A stretch of DNA of 56,078 bases, taken from the NCBI GenBank assembly GCA_001661515.1, contig LUVW01000010.1:330103-386180 (forward strand). The letters run 5' to 3'. Shown in pieces: positions 1-10,598 of this stretch (its first letter is position 1; each line of letters begins with the position of its first letter). The translations under genes and the position numbers were made by a program. The stretch comes from Capniomyces stellatus (lineage: Eukaryota; Kickxellomycota; Harpellomycetes; Harpellales; Legeriomycetaceae). The notes under the pieces were generated by a model. The model made no database searches. It was not told where the DNA came from and worked only from the letters and a program-made list of their open reading frames with translations.

Positions 1-75
1 GCTCCAAACCGACCAGTAAAAAAAAACAAGAACGAGCATTTGCGGCAGATTTTTGAGGATGTGTTGTGGTGGTAG
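1..75 (+). CDS. Possible C-terminal fragment of a gene running in from the left edge
   Basis: Frame 1 is open from the first base to a TAG at 73-75 and encodes 24 residues ending LRQIFEDVLWW. The stretch is protein-like, with a basic patch (VKKNKN) followed by an amphipathic end, whereas the DNA after the stop becomes ordinary AT-rich spacer. No domain can be recognised in so short a piece. A chance open frame of this length is quite possible, so the call is weak. Confidence 0.3.
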   Translation, partial: APNRPVKKNKNEHLRQIFEDVLWW

Positions 76-2058
76 GTAGTTGCGACACAATTAGCTAGGA
101 TCATTTCGAGTATTAAGAGCCTCAAAGCAGAGATGTACCAGAGAGTGGAACAGACTCATTAGATGAAAAGTGATTATTTAGCTGAAGCGGTTAATGATTG
201 TGTTATTTCTAAAAAGGTAGAACTGATTTTCCAAAATGACAATTACAAATCAAGGTACAAGACCATCGAGTTACAGTATTGTGTCTGGTGGTCTATTGAT
301 GGTTTGCAAGTTGCGAATTGTGTGTCTTGCATTTGGCTGTTTTTATTTCCTGATCCACCATTTTAAATGTGATTAAACAACCTACCACTACTATTAAAAC
401 CGGTTAACAAAATAGCAGATCTTTAACCTAGGTATTTGGGCTGCATAAAATCAATAAAAGCTTGAAACATTCAAAATTTTGTGCTGATAATGTTTTGCGC
501 TTATTGTCAACTATGGAATAGCAACCATTTAAAGGCAAGAAAATCGGGGAATAGCTCTTGCTCAAGACATTTAGAGTGATGCTGGAACAGTTGGAAAATG
601 GCGGCTTGGCTATTCCTATCAGGTCTATCTCCCCAGTCACATTACTTCAAACTAGCACCATATCAATAGTTATTTGCTATGCTATTAGAATTTGGATCAA
701 GTTCTTTGAAGAGATTCATAATTGATTCAAAATTTCAAATTTAAGCTATTAGTTTATTTTGTACTTTTCCAGTGACATTTTTTACAATTGGATGTTTTCT
801 TTGCTGAAAAAAACTGCCTCGTCTCCAAGAATTCACGCAATGAAAAGACATCTTCAGTTTCATTATAACTGGCCCATATGGTTAAAGCCTAAAAAAGCAC
901 CAATTTAGAATTGTTCAAAGGGTTTAACTCATTATATATGATACAACTAAAAAGCCAAAAGCCACTTTAAGAGTAGGAAGAGAGCGGATGGCTTTGTATT
1001 CTGCACTTATTTAACGTCAATGGTATTCAAATTATTTGTTCTACTTGTTTGAATTGTAAGACATATACTGCTAAATGAATTTGATTTTATTTAATTGAAG
1101 GTATCTTTATTTGTTGTAAACATTCAGTATCTAGTGGTGCTATTTTTAATTTCGATTATTTCTTATAAGTATGTTCTCAAGTCTATCCAAACTAAACTTA
1201 GTCGGTGTATAATAAGCCCATGGCACTTTGTGGGGATAAATTATTGTTTTGATTTGAAAATATAATCCCACAAAGATAAAGGAGGAAAAAAATCCCCGAA
1301 AGCACAGGTTAAACTACCAACCAGCTTTAATACCTAAACAATTGTGATAAGTATAATTTTGCTGAGTACTTGCTTAGAATAGTTTTATCGCACAATAAGC
1401 TCAAATATTATCTAAACTATATATTTTAGCAAATGAGAAATGATTGGAATTAAAACAAAGGCAGTTTAAATAGTGTCAACAAAAACATCAAAGACGCTTG
1501 AGGAGTTAATTTGTCTTTTCAATAAGCAGAATTCCATAAAGCAAAGTACTATAAATGGTCTTGGTGTTTGATAAAATAGAGTATACTGCGTCAAGGACCT
1601 TATTAAAAAAAATTTCAACATTTTTGTTTTTTAATTTTTTTATTGAAATAGCATTGATTTATTAAATGATTTGTTTTGACAAAGCTTATGGTGGTCGATG
1701 GACTAATTAAAAATAAAAATAAAGTAGCGAAAATAACTGATCTAAGTTCAAAGTAAAAAAGCGATATATTCTGCATAGCTATTTATTCGAAATGTGATAC
1801 AATGTTTATAAAATTAAAGTGCTAGGTTTACAAAGTTTTTCAAGTTAACGCTGACGCTAACAATGGCCTCTGTATTACTTTTGCTTCTGAATTATGGGTT
1901 GCAAAAAGAAAAGAAAAAAAAGGAGAAAATGGAAAAAGATTCTAACTAGGGTGTATAAATAGAGTAATTGCTGATTAAATGAATATTGAGCAAACATTTA
2001 CCAAAAAAATAGTGTTAATTGACAACCAGTGTATCAAAAAACAAATATATAGAACGTT
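76..2058. other. Spacer without a supportable gene
   Basis: AT-rich sequence with frequent stops in all frames. The two small open frames (163-366 plus, 428-640 minus) show no signal, domain or convincing composition. The right end carries the TATA box of the GH17 gene. Confidence 0.6.
1954..1961 (+). promoter_or_regulatory. TATA box of the GH17 glucanase gene
   Basis: A perfect TATAAATA lies 98 bases before the ATG at 2059, followed by a leader lacking ATG apart from one at about 1980 that is soon stopped. The spacing suits a strongly regulated Pol II promoter. Seen in sequence; function is inferred. Confidence 0.5.
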
Positions 2059-3333
2059 ATGAGGGTTATATACATAATATCATGTCTCTTAAGCCTGACA
2101 ATAGCTGCAACACAATTCAACGCACTCAACTATAACCCTAAGCGACCTGATGGGTCATGTGCGAATGTGAACGATGTTATAAACGACCTGAATGCTCTTT
2201 CAAAGTACACGGATACAATCCGCATTTACAGTGTCAAGGACTGCAATCATGGCGAGCCTGTGCTGAGAGCAATTGAAAACACAAACTGGAAGGTATATTT
2301 GGGTTTATGGGTGGGATCTGACGATGCTTCGTATGAAGCAGACAAAGCCGAGTTGCTGAGGTTGAGCAAAATTTTCGATTTAAAGAAACACGTCAAGGCT
2401 GTAATTGTAGGAAGTGAAGCTATTTATAGAAAGGAGCAGACAACCCAACAAATGGCCGATAAAGTCAAAGATACAAAAGAATTCTTATCAAGCAACGAGC
2501 TTGGATATTTACCCGTTTCAGTGGCTGAAGTGTTTTTGGAATATAATTCGCCGCTGATTGACGAAGTGGACTTTTTGATGATTAATATATTTCCTTATTG
2601 GGAGGGGATAAGTATTGAAAACGCCTCCAAGGTGTTTTATGATCATGTGCAAGAAGTGGTTGCTCGCTCACAAGGAAAAAAAATTATTATTGGCGAGACT
2701 GGGTGGCCTACGGCGGGACCCAAATTTGTTGATGCTGTACCAAGCATAGAAAATTCACAAAGGTACATGAAAGAATTTATTTGTAAAGCTAGAGAGATGG
2801 GACTGGATTATATATGGTTCTCTGCTATAGATGCACCATGGACAACTATACCAGGCGACCCACCTCACGTTGAGGAATTCTTTGGGATACTAAAACCAGA
2901 CTACACCCCTAAATACCCCGGAGACACATGGTTTACGTGCGAAGTGGAATCACCAACATCCACAACGCCACTAACTACTACAACACCATTGACCACTTCT
3001 ACTTCCGAGCCAACTTCAAGTATAGTCACAACGCCACTAACTACTACAACGCCATTGACCACTCCTACTTCCGAGCCAACTTCAAGTATAGTCACAACGC
3101 CACTAACTACTACAACGCCATTGACCACTACAACGCCATTGGCCACTTCTACCCCAGAGTCAACTTCAAGTATAGTCACAACACCATCTGTTCCTATTTC
3201 ATCTGCGCCTATTATTACAAGCTCGAATGATATTGGGACCTCGACTAGTTCGGTACTTGAAACCACTTCGACAAATGGCACTGGGCGTTGTAGTAGAAAT
3301 TATTACTATCACAGTCGGTCCATTATGATTTAG
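2059..3333 (+). CDS. Secreted GH17 glucan beta-1,3-glucosidase/transglucosylase with Thr/Ser-repeat tail
   Basis: The product (424 aa) is a cell-wall beta-1,3-glucan enzyme of glycoside hydrolase family 17, related to the Bgl2/Scw type. A signal peptide (residues 1-17, ending LTIAAT) precedes the catalytic domain to about residue 295. Landmarks are the start motif NYNPKRPDGSC, the acid/base Glu in VIVGSEAIYR and the nucleophile Glu in IIGETGWPTAG. The tail is a Thr/Ser/Pro region made of 66-bp DNA repeats (22-residue unit TPLTT..SEPTSSIV), probably O-mannosylated. The frame ends GRCSRNYYYHSRSIMI, which is not a GPI signal; the +1 frame over the same bases is hydrophobic (see findings). The start is the first ATG, directly before the signal peptide and behind a TATA box. 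Family assignment is firm; the exact substrate preference is not shown. Confidence 0.9.
   Translation: MRVIYIISCLLSLTIAATQFNALNYNPKRPDGSCANVNDVINDLNALSKYTDTIRIYSVKDCNHGEPVLRAIENTNWKVYLGLWVGSDDASYEADKAELLRLSKIFDLKKHVKAVIVGSEAIYRKEQTTQQMADKVKDTKEFLSSNELGYLPVSVAEVFLEYNSPLIDEVDFLMINIFPYWEGISIENASKVFYDHVQEVVARSQGKKIIIGETGWPTAGPKFVDAVPSIENSQRYMKEFICKAREMGLDYIWFSAIDAPWTTIPGDPPHVEEFFGILKPDYTPKYPGDTWFTCEVESPTSTTPLTTTTPLTTSTSEPTSSIVTTPLTTTTPLTTPTSEPTSSIVTTPLTTTTPLTTTTPLATSTPESTSSIVTTPSVPISSAPIITSSNDIGTSTSSVLETTSTNGTGRCSRNYYYHSRSIMI
2962..3177 (+). repeat. 66-bp in-frame tandem repeat in the GH17 tail
   Basis: Three units: 2962-3027, 3028-3093 and 3094-3177. The third carries an extra 18-bp duplication encoding TTPLTT-like residues. 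The unit is a multiple of three, which keeps the Thr/Ser stalk in frame while copy number can vary. It also leaves other frames on both strands open; those are shadows. Confidence 0.9.
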
Positions 3334-4027
3334 AGCATTATATAAAAGGCGTAAAATAAAAATCTAAAAAGTGTTGGATTTATAGATTTTAACTAATATT
3401 TTCCAACACCTAGAATGGTTTAATAGAAGGGGGAGGAGGAGGAATACAATTTAAAGTCAACCTGTAGCTTCTATTCTAAGCTTGTTAAACTATCCAAGGC
3501 TATTCGGAATTTTGCAATAGCTGTAGCCTGATCAATGCACATTTGTTTAGATGATAAAATAACAATTAGAGTACACGATGTTTTATGGTAATTTTTTTTT
3601 ATAAAAAAAGCAAAAGGAAAAACTATTGCCCCGACTTTTAAACTACTGTTGTTGCTAACAAATGACTTTAAAAATTAAAAAAGTGATTATATATACATTC
3701 ATCTTCATACTAAAAATTAAATAAAAATAAAAAGATACCCAACTACACGCTCAAATATTAATGTAGTAAGTATATATACATAAAAGAAAAATCAAAACTA
3801 TTACGTCGAAAGTAATAATGATGCTTTTGGTTTTTTTGATTATATAAATACTACCAAAAATCTGTAGTTTTATTATTATTTAGTTATTTTTTTGATATGT
3901 AAAAAGAAAACTGATTTTAGAAAGAAATTGAAAGCTTTTTAATCTTTTGCAATAAAGATTTTTTTTGATATATAAATGGTTAAATTAAAGAACGAAATGT
4001 TACATTTAGGGAAGAGGGGCGGGCGAT
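3334..4027. other. Spacer between two convergent genes
   Basis: Very AT-rich 3' flanks of the GH17 gene and of the deaminase locus. No open frame, RNA gene or repeat beyond short homopolymers is visible. Confidence 0.6.
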
Positions 4028-4509
4028 TTAATCCTTGCTATCTTCAAAAAAACAATTTCTGTTGGACTCTTGGCTGTTGGTTTGTGGATAAAGGGACTCG
4101 TAAGATGTTTGGTTTGCCAAGTGATCGGTATTAGATAAGCTATAGTCAGCTACATACTGGTTATAATTGGGGAAATGACAATTGTAAAAATAGTCAAACT
4201 GGTCTTGATGTTCCCACCATAACCTGGGATAACTATTTAGTGGTGGATCGTTAACTGGAGTTAGGATGTAATTTGATGAAGACTGAGAGACTCTGTGGTT
4301 ATATTTTAAATCGGTTGCAGAATCGTCGACGGTGCTTTGATACTCGAGATATTCGTCAAACCTGGTAGGATAGCTGCTGTTTAAGTTTTCGGAACTATTG
4401 ACGTGTGGATGCAAGTCGTGCCGATTTATGGGGCTTGAAGTACCTGGGGCCAACAAGCTGCCCACCCAGGGGCGGAGATTTAGACTGGAGGAGCGGTCAC
4501 TCCCATTAA
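4028..4509 (-). CDS. Putative second exon of the deaminase gene (or a separate Asn/Ser/Tyr-rich ORF)
   Basis: An open frame covers minus-strand 4615 to 4028 but has no ATG near its beginning. Its first codons overlap the last ones of the deaminase gene in another frame. A donor GTAGGC (intron from 4612) and an acceptor CAG (exon from 4509) are both phase 1, so splicing would join the deaminase to 160 further residues without a frame break. The segment is rich in Asn, Ser and Tyr and has aromatic stretches such as YPRLWWEHQDQFDYFYN. I recognise no domain. A CTAAC branch-like site lies about 70 bases before the acceptor. It could instead be unspliced 3' sequence that is open by chance, but about 195 open codons in such AT-rich DNA argues against that. 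Confidence 0.45.
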
Positions 4510-4598
4510 CTGATACATATGCGTTGTTGTAATTTAACGTATTATTTTTTTTGTGTTTTTTGTTTGCAAAAGACAAGGTGTTAGAAAGACGGGGCACC

Positions 4599-5528
4599 TT
4601 AAAAGGGCCTACCACTCCCAGAAGCGGTGCTGCCGCTCTCGTCGTTATTGTCTATTTCTCCTGCTAAAGCCTTAGCGTTCATTGCTGAGAGAGAGGAGAT
4701 GGATCCCTTGAGACCAATGTTGTCTCTGCCTATTAATTGTTCTTGTACCTGCTCAATGCTCTTGAAGTAGCGGACAGTCTTTACATGAAGCTCCAAAGTG
4801 GCGTCTTCGTCGCAAATCACCATCGATGATGGGTGGAGCTGAATAGCGGACACGGTCCACATATGGTTAACTCCCTCCTCGATGCACTTGGCCAAGGCCA
4901 GGGCTTTATGGGCTCCGGTGATGATGATTACTACTTCTCTGGCATCCATTACAGTCCCTACTCCAACTGTCAACGAGAGCTTAGGAACTTTGTTGACGTC
5001 GCCACCAAAGAACCTGGCGTTGGCCAAAACTGTCTCATAAGCAAGGGTTTTGACTCTAGTGCGACTCTTCATGCTACTTCCTGGCTCGTTAAAAGCAATA
5101 TGTCCATCTGGCCCAATTCCTCCCAAGAACAGCTCAATGCCTCCTACTTGGCAAATCTTATCTTCATATCTCTTGCATTCCTTGTCAAGCTCCTCTGCGT
5201 TTCCATTCAGGATGTTCACATTCTTTGGGTTGATGTCAATGTGGTTGAAAAGGTTGTTAAACATAAAAGAGTGGTATGACTCTGGGTGGTTTCTTGGAAG
5301 GCCTACATATTCGTCCATGTTAAAGGTAATCACATTCTTAAATGAAAGCTCGCCCTTTTTGTAGAACTCGACTAGGTTTTTGTACACTGTAATAGGTGAC
5401 GATCCTGTTGGGAGACCCAAGACAAACGGTCTCTCTTCAGTTGGTGCAAACTCCAAAATTCTTTGGCGGATATAATTTGCAGTGTAGTAGGCTACGTTAT
5501 CTGGATCTTCTCTGATAATAAGTCTCAT
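4599..5528 (-). CDS. NAG1: Glucosamine-6-phosphate deaminase (isomerase)
   Basis: Converts glucosamine-6-phosphate to fructose-6-phosphate and ammonia in the cytosol, the last step of GlcNAc catabolism. The 309-residue product aligns throughout with the long animal/filamentous-fungal deaminases. Visible motifs are LGLPTGSSP (phosphate loop), FNMDEYVGLP with D72, and GGIGPDGHIAFNEPG with D141, H143 and E148. These match the catalytic numbering of E. coli NagB. VGVGTVMDAREV and NHMWTVSAIQLH follow. The core ends near residue 280; the rest is Ser/Gly-rich and stops at SGSGRPF unless a phase-1 intron adds the exon at 4028-4509. It faces the deacetylase gene at 9256, the enzyme one step upstream in the pathway. 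The ATG is the first in frame and matches the family start MRLIIRE. Confidence 0.95.
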   Translation of the reverse strand: MRLIIREDPDNVAYYTANYIRQRILEFAPTEERPFVLGLPTGSSPITVYKNLVEFYKKGELSFKNVITFNMDEYVGLPRNHPESYHSFMFNNLFNHIDINPKNVNILNGNAEELDKECKRYEDKICQVGGIELFLGGIGPDGHIAFNEPGSSMKSRTRVKTLAYETVLANARFFGGDVNKVPKLSLTVGVGTVMDAREVVIIITGAHKALALAKCIEEGVNHMWTVSAIQLHPSSMVICDEDATLELHVKTVRYFKSIEQVQEQLIGRDNIGLKGSISSLSAMNAKALAGEIDNNDESGSTASGSGRPF

Positions 5529-5679
5529 TTTCTACGCTTCTTTTTTTTTTTTGTGCTTCAATTTCAGGTGTGGCTTTAACAAGTCTGGCTATAAAGATGT
5601 TACCAAGTAATTGATGTTTTTTAAACCTTTATAATTTGAAAACACTTAAATAAAAAAGGGGGGGATCTAATTTAATGTC

Positions 5680-5687
5680 TTTATATA
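5680..5687 (-). promoter_or_regulatory. TATA-like box of the deaminase gene
   Basis: TATATAAA on the minus strand, about 150 bases before the ATG at 5528. Position and sequence suit a TATA box; there is no further evidence. Confidence 0.35.
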
Positions 5688-8193
5688 CCACCTTTTATTT
5701 CGATGTTTTAGCATAATATCTTCAAGCTCAACTATCTTTTCACAATATTTTTATTTGTTGGTGTGTTTATTTTTTTATTTTATTTTTTTAGAATTTTTCT
5801 TTAAATCTCAATAGTAGATTCAACTTGCACTATATTTCATGTTGATTTTTAAAATTGTTGTTCATTTTTAATAAAGCGACATTTACTCTAATATTGGTAG
5901 ATCATAGCCTGCCAATAAACTGCTGTTTATATTTGCACAACAACCTTGCAATTAGTAGAACCATGCTATTCACCCTAATCTTATGCCTTCAGCAAAGTTA
6001 TTCGTTGAAACTTTACATGCCTGCTTTTTTTTTTTTGCGTTTAAACTTTTTAAACTCAAAATCAAACTAAACCAAACCACTCAACCCACTCAAGAACATC
6101 AAAGAACCTTTTATAAATGCCTAAAATTACAAATCACTTGAGCCAATCTTAATGAAACAAAAAAAATCATTTTATTAAATAACTGACATTAGGTTAAATA
6201 GCACATTTTGCTCTTCGTTCTATAGGGTCAATAATGCATTTGCGAATTGTAATAATGGTGACGCTTTATGATTCAGGCTAATATCTAGAAATTGCACTGG
6301 TAAAAACAAACCTGGCAATCCAGAACTTGGAATCGATGAGCTCTATTCATAAATCAGTTGGGCGAACTATTAAGTTAAGAGAATTCAACAACTAATCATG
6401 GCCCCCAATGGTTATTTTGATTCAGTTGACCTATATTACTTTACTAAGCTTATAATAATGATTATTTTGATTAGTTTACTTGCCGAGTTTTTTTTTCTTT
6501 TTTTTCTTTTTTTTCTTTTTTTTCTTTTTTATGAAATTGTCGACTATGTTCTTAACTGTTTATCAGATCGATTTCAAATTTTTTTTAGTTAGTTGTTCTA
6601 AACTAGTCAAAAAAAAATTTATTTCAATAAATAACAAAAAAAATTTAAAGAACAAATCAAAATATATTGGCCAAATGAAGAGGGTTTCAATAATCATTAA
6701 ATTAACCACACATTTGTGTGCTAAACCTGATTGTTGGTTGTGGGCAAAGTTGTCTATAATAGCTGGGTACTTCTTACGACAATCAATCTTTACAACTTAA
6801 TATTTTAGCCAATACAAGTCAAGGCTGAGGCTGGGTGATAAATTGCCAAACATAATTCAATAAAATCAAAAAACAAATGACCAAACTGCTGATTCAAAAA
6901 AAGGACTAACCACACCCTTCCGAATTAGCATAGATACTTTGCTCCTCCATACCTGATGGTTTAAAGAGTAAACACGTCTCCGCTTTATAAGAGCGACCAT
7001 GCTGTACATCGCAACAAACGAAAACTTGATTTAGGTTTAGCGCATCTGTTTGGCTGAACGACAGCAGCAATATGAGGTGAGGAGGAATATGGGTTAAAGA
7101 AAACTTGTTGCTTAAAAGCTTTGGTGAATAGTCGCCATAAACATTTCTCTAGTTTTGTGTTATTTTCAGTGAAATCAACTGATTGTTTTTTATGGCTGTC
7201 GGCTCGGCTAGTGAATTACAAAGACATGTCAGCTCAAGACCTTTCAGTCATAGCTACCTGTGATTGCTAGACAATTTTATCACCCGGTTGCCAATAAAGC
7301 AAGAAACAACAGTTATAGTATAGTTATACTAATAGCAGAGAGGGTGATGGAGTAGCAGGTATGGAGACTACGTTGCCCAATTGAATCAGTTAACCTTGGC
7401 GTATGTTAACTGTTGTTGGGAGAAACAATGCTGAAAATGACAAACTCCTTTCATCAATATGGTTTGGCTTGTATTCAAGCTCGAGTAGTAGGGGACTTGA
7501 CATTAGTTTACACTATTTTATAATGACTAAATAGATTAAAGACAAAGCTATAAACTTGACCTGTCTGAGAATTGTAACCAAAAGCAGATCATAAGGTCTG
7601 ACAGTCAAATTCGTACAAGTAAGCACACATAATGTGACTGGTTTATGTAAAACAACAGGCAGTCCACTTATTGCCATTACAGATGAAACAAAACCGAGTT
7701 CAGCCATTTTGAACCACACTCTAAATCCTGCGCAGCTGAAAAAAAATAAACGCCTTTAAGGTAATTAGGCCAATTGTTGTGATTTATAGCCGCTATCTAG
7801 CTATCTAGCTAACGATCTTTTAATATTTAATTTTACTCTTTGCAACTATATTCCTACTGAACTCAGCATATAATTATTTTATATTACCATTGAATTAAAA
7901 TGCTTATTTTTTTATTTTTTTTACTCAATGCGTGTATTTTTTTTAAATTGAAATTATTACTCCACATTTTTGCCAAAGCATTGCCGTGTCATCAATCTAG
8001 CCGCTAAATTGTCCTTAAGTTTATTTTTCGGAATTGAATTTGTAATCAAACTTGATTTATGGTAAATTCGAGCAGCACTGCTGAACACCATTAATAATTT
8101 CAACATTTAACTATTGGGTGTTGGTGACCTGAGCCTAATTAGCAGGTATTGTAGTTTTATTGTTATTATTGGTGTTCTACATTTTGTTTATTT

Positions 8194-8294
8194 CTTGTAA
8201 CCTACTTTCTATCCTTGTAACTAACTTTCTATCCTTGTAACTTACTTTTTATCCTTGCAACTAAATTTTTAGCCTTTGCAACATGCTTTTTAGC
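8194..8294 (+). repeat. Degenerate 20-bp tandem repeat
   Basis: Five consecutive units of CTTGTAACtAACTTTCTATC type (8194, 8214, 8234, 8254, 8274; the last is 21 bp), drifting progressively to CTTTGCAACATGCTTTTTAGC. It lies about 1 kb before the deacetylase ATG. Confidence 0.8.
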
Positions 8295-9117
8295 CTATGC
8301 AAAGTGGTGGCAATTATTAAAGAGTTTCATAGTTTTAAACAAGCTCCTGACTAGCGATAATTTATATTTTTGCCTTTCTTTTAGCACAAAGATATGTTAA
8401 GATTAACAAATCCAATATTTGGAAAGTAAAAAAAATAGCTCTGAAAAAAAATACATAGCTCAAACCGAGTAAAATCGGCACTAAAAGATACATCTTTAAG
8501 CAATCAAACAAATTAAGGCTGCAGATTTTAAGCAAGTAGAAAACATTTTTGCACAAGATGAAAGCTAATTGTATGCCCAATAAAACGAGTGTAGACATAA
8601 TTGTTAATTCTTGTATTCGAGTTGGTAAAAAAAACCCCCATTATGTATTTGCACTATTTGCACTATTTGTAATAGCTGAATATGTTGGTTGAATTAATTA
8701 ATTCGCTATAGTTGATTCCACATTTCAAACTTTTTTTTTTCCTTTTTCCTACAGTTGACTCAAATTTTTGAAAAAAAATAAATAAATGATGAAAATCAAT
8801 CGACATGATTAGTTGAATCCAACAACTTTTTCAAGCGGAAATATTGCTTTTACTTTGTAACCCACTTAGTTTAATTTTTTTTTCTTTTTCTTTTATTACA
8901 AAGCTAAAATTAAAAGCTTTTGAATTGGAAACCACTTAGTACCACAAAAGAAAATAAATCACTCTACTAATACGATTTCCATCATATTTAGCAATCAAGG
9001 TGATTTTATTTTATTTTATAAAAGGGCTCTTTTTTTTTTTACTTTCAATTTGAATTTCTTAGTCGCCAATTTTTAAACAAAGTATAAATTCGGTCAAAAA
9101 AAAACAATTTTACAAGG

Positions 9118-9125
9118 TATAAATA
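9118..9125 (+). promoter_or_regulatory. TATA box of the deacetylase gene
   Basis: TATAAATA 131 bases before the ATG at 9256, followed by a CT-containing leader (TACTTTGTTTTGCCC), the usual layout of a fungal TATA promoter. A second TATAAATT lies about 35 bases upstream. Confidence 0.5.
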
Positions 9126-9255
9126 CAACCTTACTTTGTTTTGCCCTACAACAGATATTATATTTACACACATATAAACACACCAACTTCAAACAATACT
9201 GTCCTAGTATTGTTAAATAAACAGGTAAATCGCTGAACATTAAAAAGAGGGCACA

Positions 9256-10598
9256 ATGGAAAAATTAACCGACCCAGAGTTTGTTAAAGATAAGCTTATC
9301 AAGTTCTACAACTGTAGAGTTTTAAGAGACCATCAACTCAAGAATGAGTACCTATTTGTTTTAAATGGGAAAATTGCCAACCCTGAGAGACATTTTTACA
9401 TCAACAAGAGACAAGCAGACATTCAAATTGACTGCAACAACGGAATTGTATCACCAGGATTTATCGACATTCAGCTAAATGGTAAGCAATGTGCTTATAT
9501 AACGGATTAATAGAACAAGAAAACATTACCAGCATACTTACCTGATATGATTATATGTGTATGCAACTAGGTGCTCTTGGCTATGACTTTTCAGGCGTAT
9601 CTGACCTGGACGAAGAGGCCGTTCTTAATGTATCCAAGGCACAGCTACTGATGGGGGTTACATCCTACTGCCCCACAACTGTCAGTTCTAGACCTGAGGT
9701 TTACCACAAGGTTTTGCCTTTGCTTGGGCCAAAGCCTGGGTCAGTTAAAAACGGAGCGGAAATCTTGGGTGCACACGTAGAAGGGCCATTTATCAACCCA
9801 TTGAAAAAGGGAGCACACGAGGAAAAGATTTTGATAGACGCCAAGAACGGACTACAGGACTTTTATGACTGTTATGGATACGAGAACCTGAAAAAGTATG
9901 TGTCTTATATCACCGTGGCACCTGAAGTAGAGGGGGTTATGGACAGCATCGAGCCCTTGATGAAAGAAACGGGAGTGAAAATAAGTCAAGGACACTCCAT
10001 GGCCAACGTAAGTGAGGCTGAAGAAGCTGGCCGACGTGGTTGTGGGTTGGTGACGCATTTGTTTAACGCAATGGCGGCATTCCACCAACGCGACCCTGGA
10101 ATCATTGGGCTGCTGGGATCACCAAGCGACAGACTATTCTACGGCATCATTTGCGACGGAATCCACGTCCATCCAAACTCTGTAAAGATAGCGTACTATG
10201 CCCATCCCAAGGGCGCTGTTCTGGTAACTGATGCTATGGGCGCACAGTGCCTAGAAGATGGCCAGTACCTGTTGGGCCAGATGCGGGCTGATGTCCGTGA
10301 TGGCAGCGTGTACCTGGTTGGGACCAATACAATAGCCGGTTCTGTTGCTACTATGCCCGAGTGCGTTAAAAACTTCATCAAGTATACCGGCGCTTCGGTT
10401 GTTGAGGCTTTGGAGGCTGCGTCATTGCATCCTGCACAATGCTTAAATGTAGATAACCGTAAAGGAACTCTCAACTTTGGGGCTGATGCCGACATCTTGA
10501 TACTAGACAACGACCTGAACATCAAAAGAGTGTTTGTTGCTGGTGTTGAGGCCAGTGAAGAAAACATCATATACAAAAAGAAAAGCGGCAGCTTGTAA
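9256..10598 (+). CDS. DAC1: N-acetylglucosamine-6-phosphate deacetylase (one intron)
   Basis: Removes the acetyl group from GlcNAc-6-phosphate, supplying the substrate of the neighbouring deaminase. Exon 1 is 9256-9481 and exon 2 is 9571-10598, giving 417 aa. The 89-nt phase-1 intron (GTAAGC..ACTAG, with a TACTTAC branch site at 9535-9541) splits the Gly of FIDIQLNGALGYDFSG, the conserved metal-binding segment of this amidohydrolase family. Other motifs are GAHVEGPFINPLKKGAH (metal-ligand Glu), ISQGHSMANVSEAEEA, THLFNAMAAFHQRDPGI, ICDGIHVHP and VLVTDAMGA (catalytic Asp). The C-terminal GTLNFGADADILILD returns to the small beta domain. It is divergent from NAG1, as expected of a co-regulated pair; in Candida albicans the two genes are also clustered. 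Confidence 0.95.

Larger units (their letters stand above)
5529..9255. other. 3.7-kb divergent intergenic region between the two GlcNAc genes
   Basis: No supportable gene. It contains poly-T tracts (a TTTTTTTTC-like repeat near 6488-6530), a degenerate 20-bp tandem repeat at 8194-8294 and TATA boxes at each end. Small open frames at 5855, 6398, 6480, 7513 and 8362 are AT-driven and unconvincing. Its most likely role is a long shared regulatory region for the NAG1/DAC1 pair. Confidence 0.5.

Noticed and set aside
2928..3230. Plus-strand Tyr/His/Asn frame and minus-strand Val/Glu frame in the GH17 tail
   Set aside because: Both are by-products of the 66-bp repeat, which keeps all frames open.
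6398..6800. Phe-rich frames near 6.4-6.8 kb
   Set aside because: They come from poly-T runs with single C interruptions; no other coding signs.
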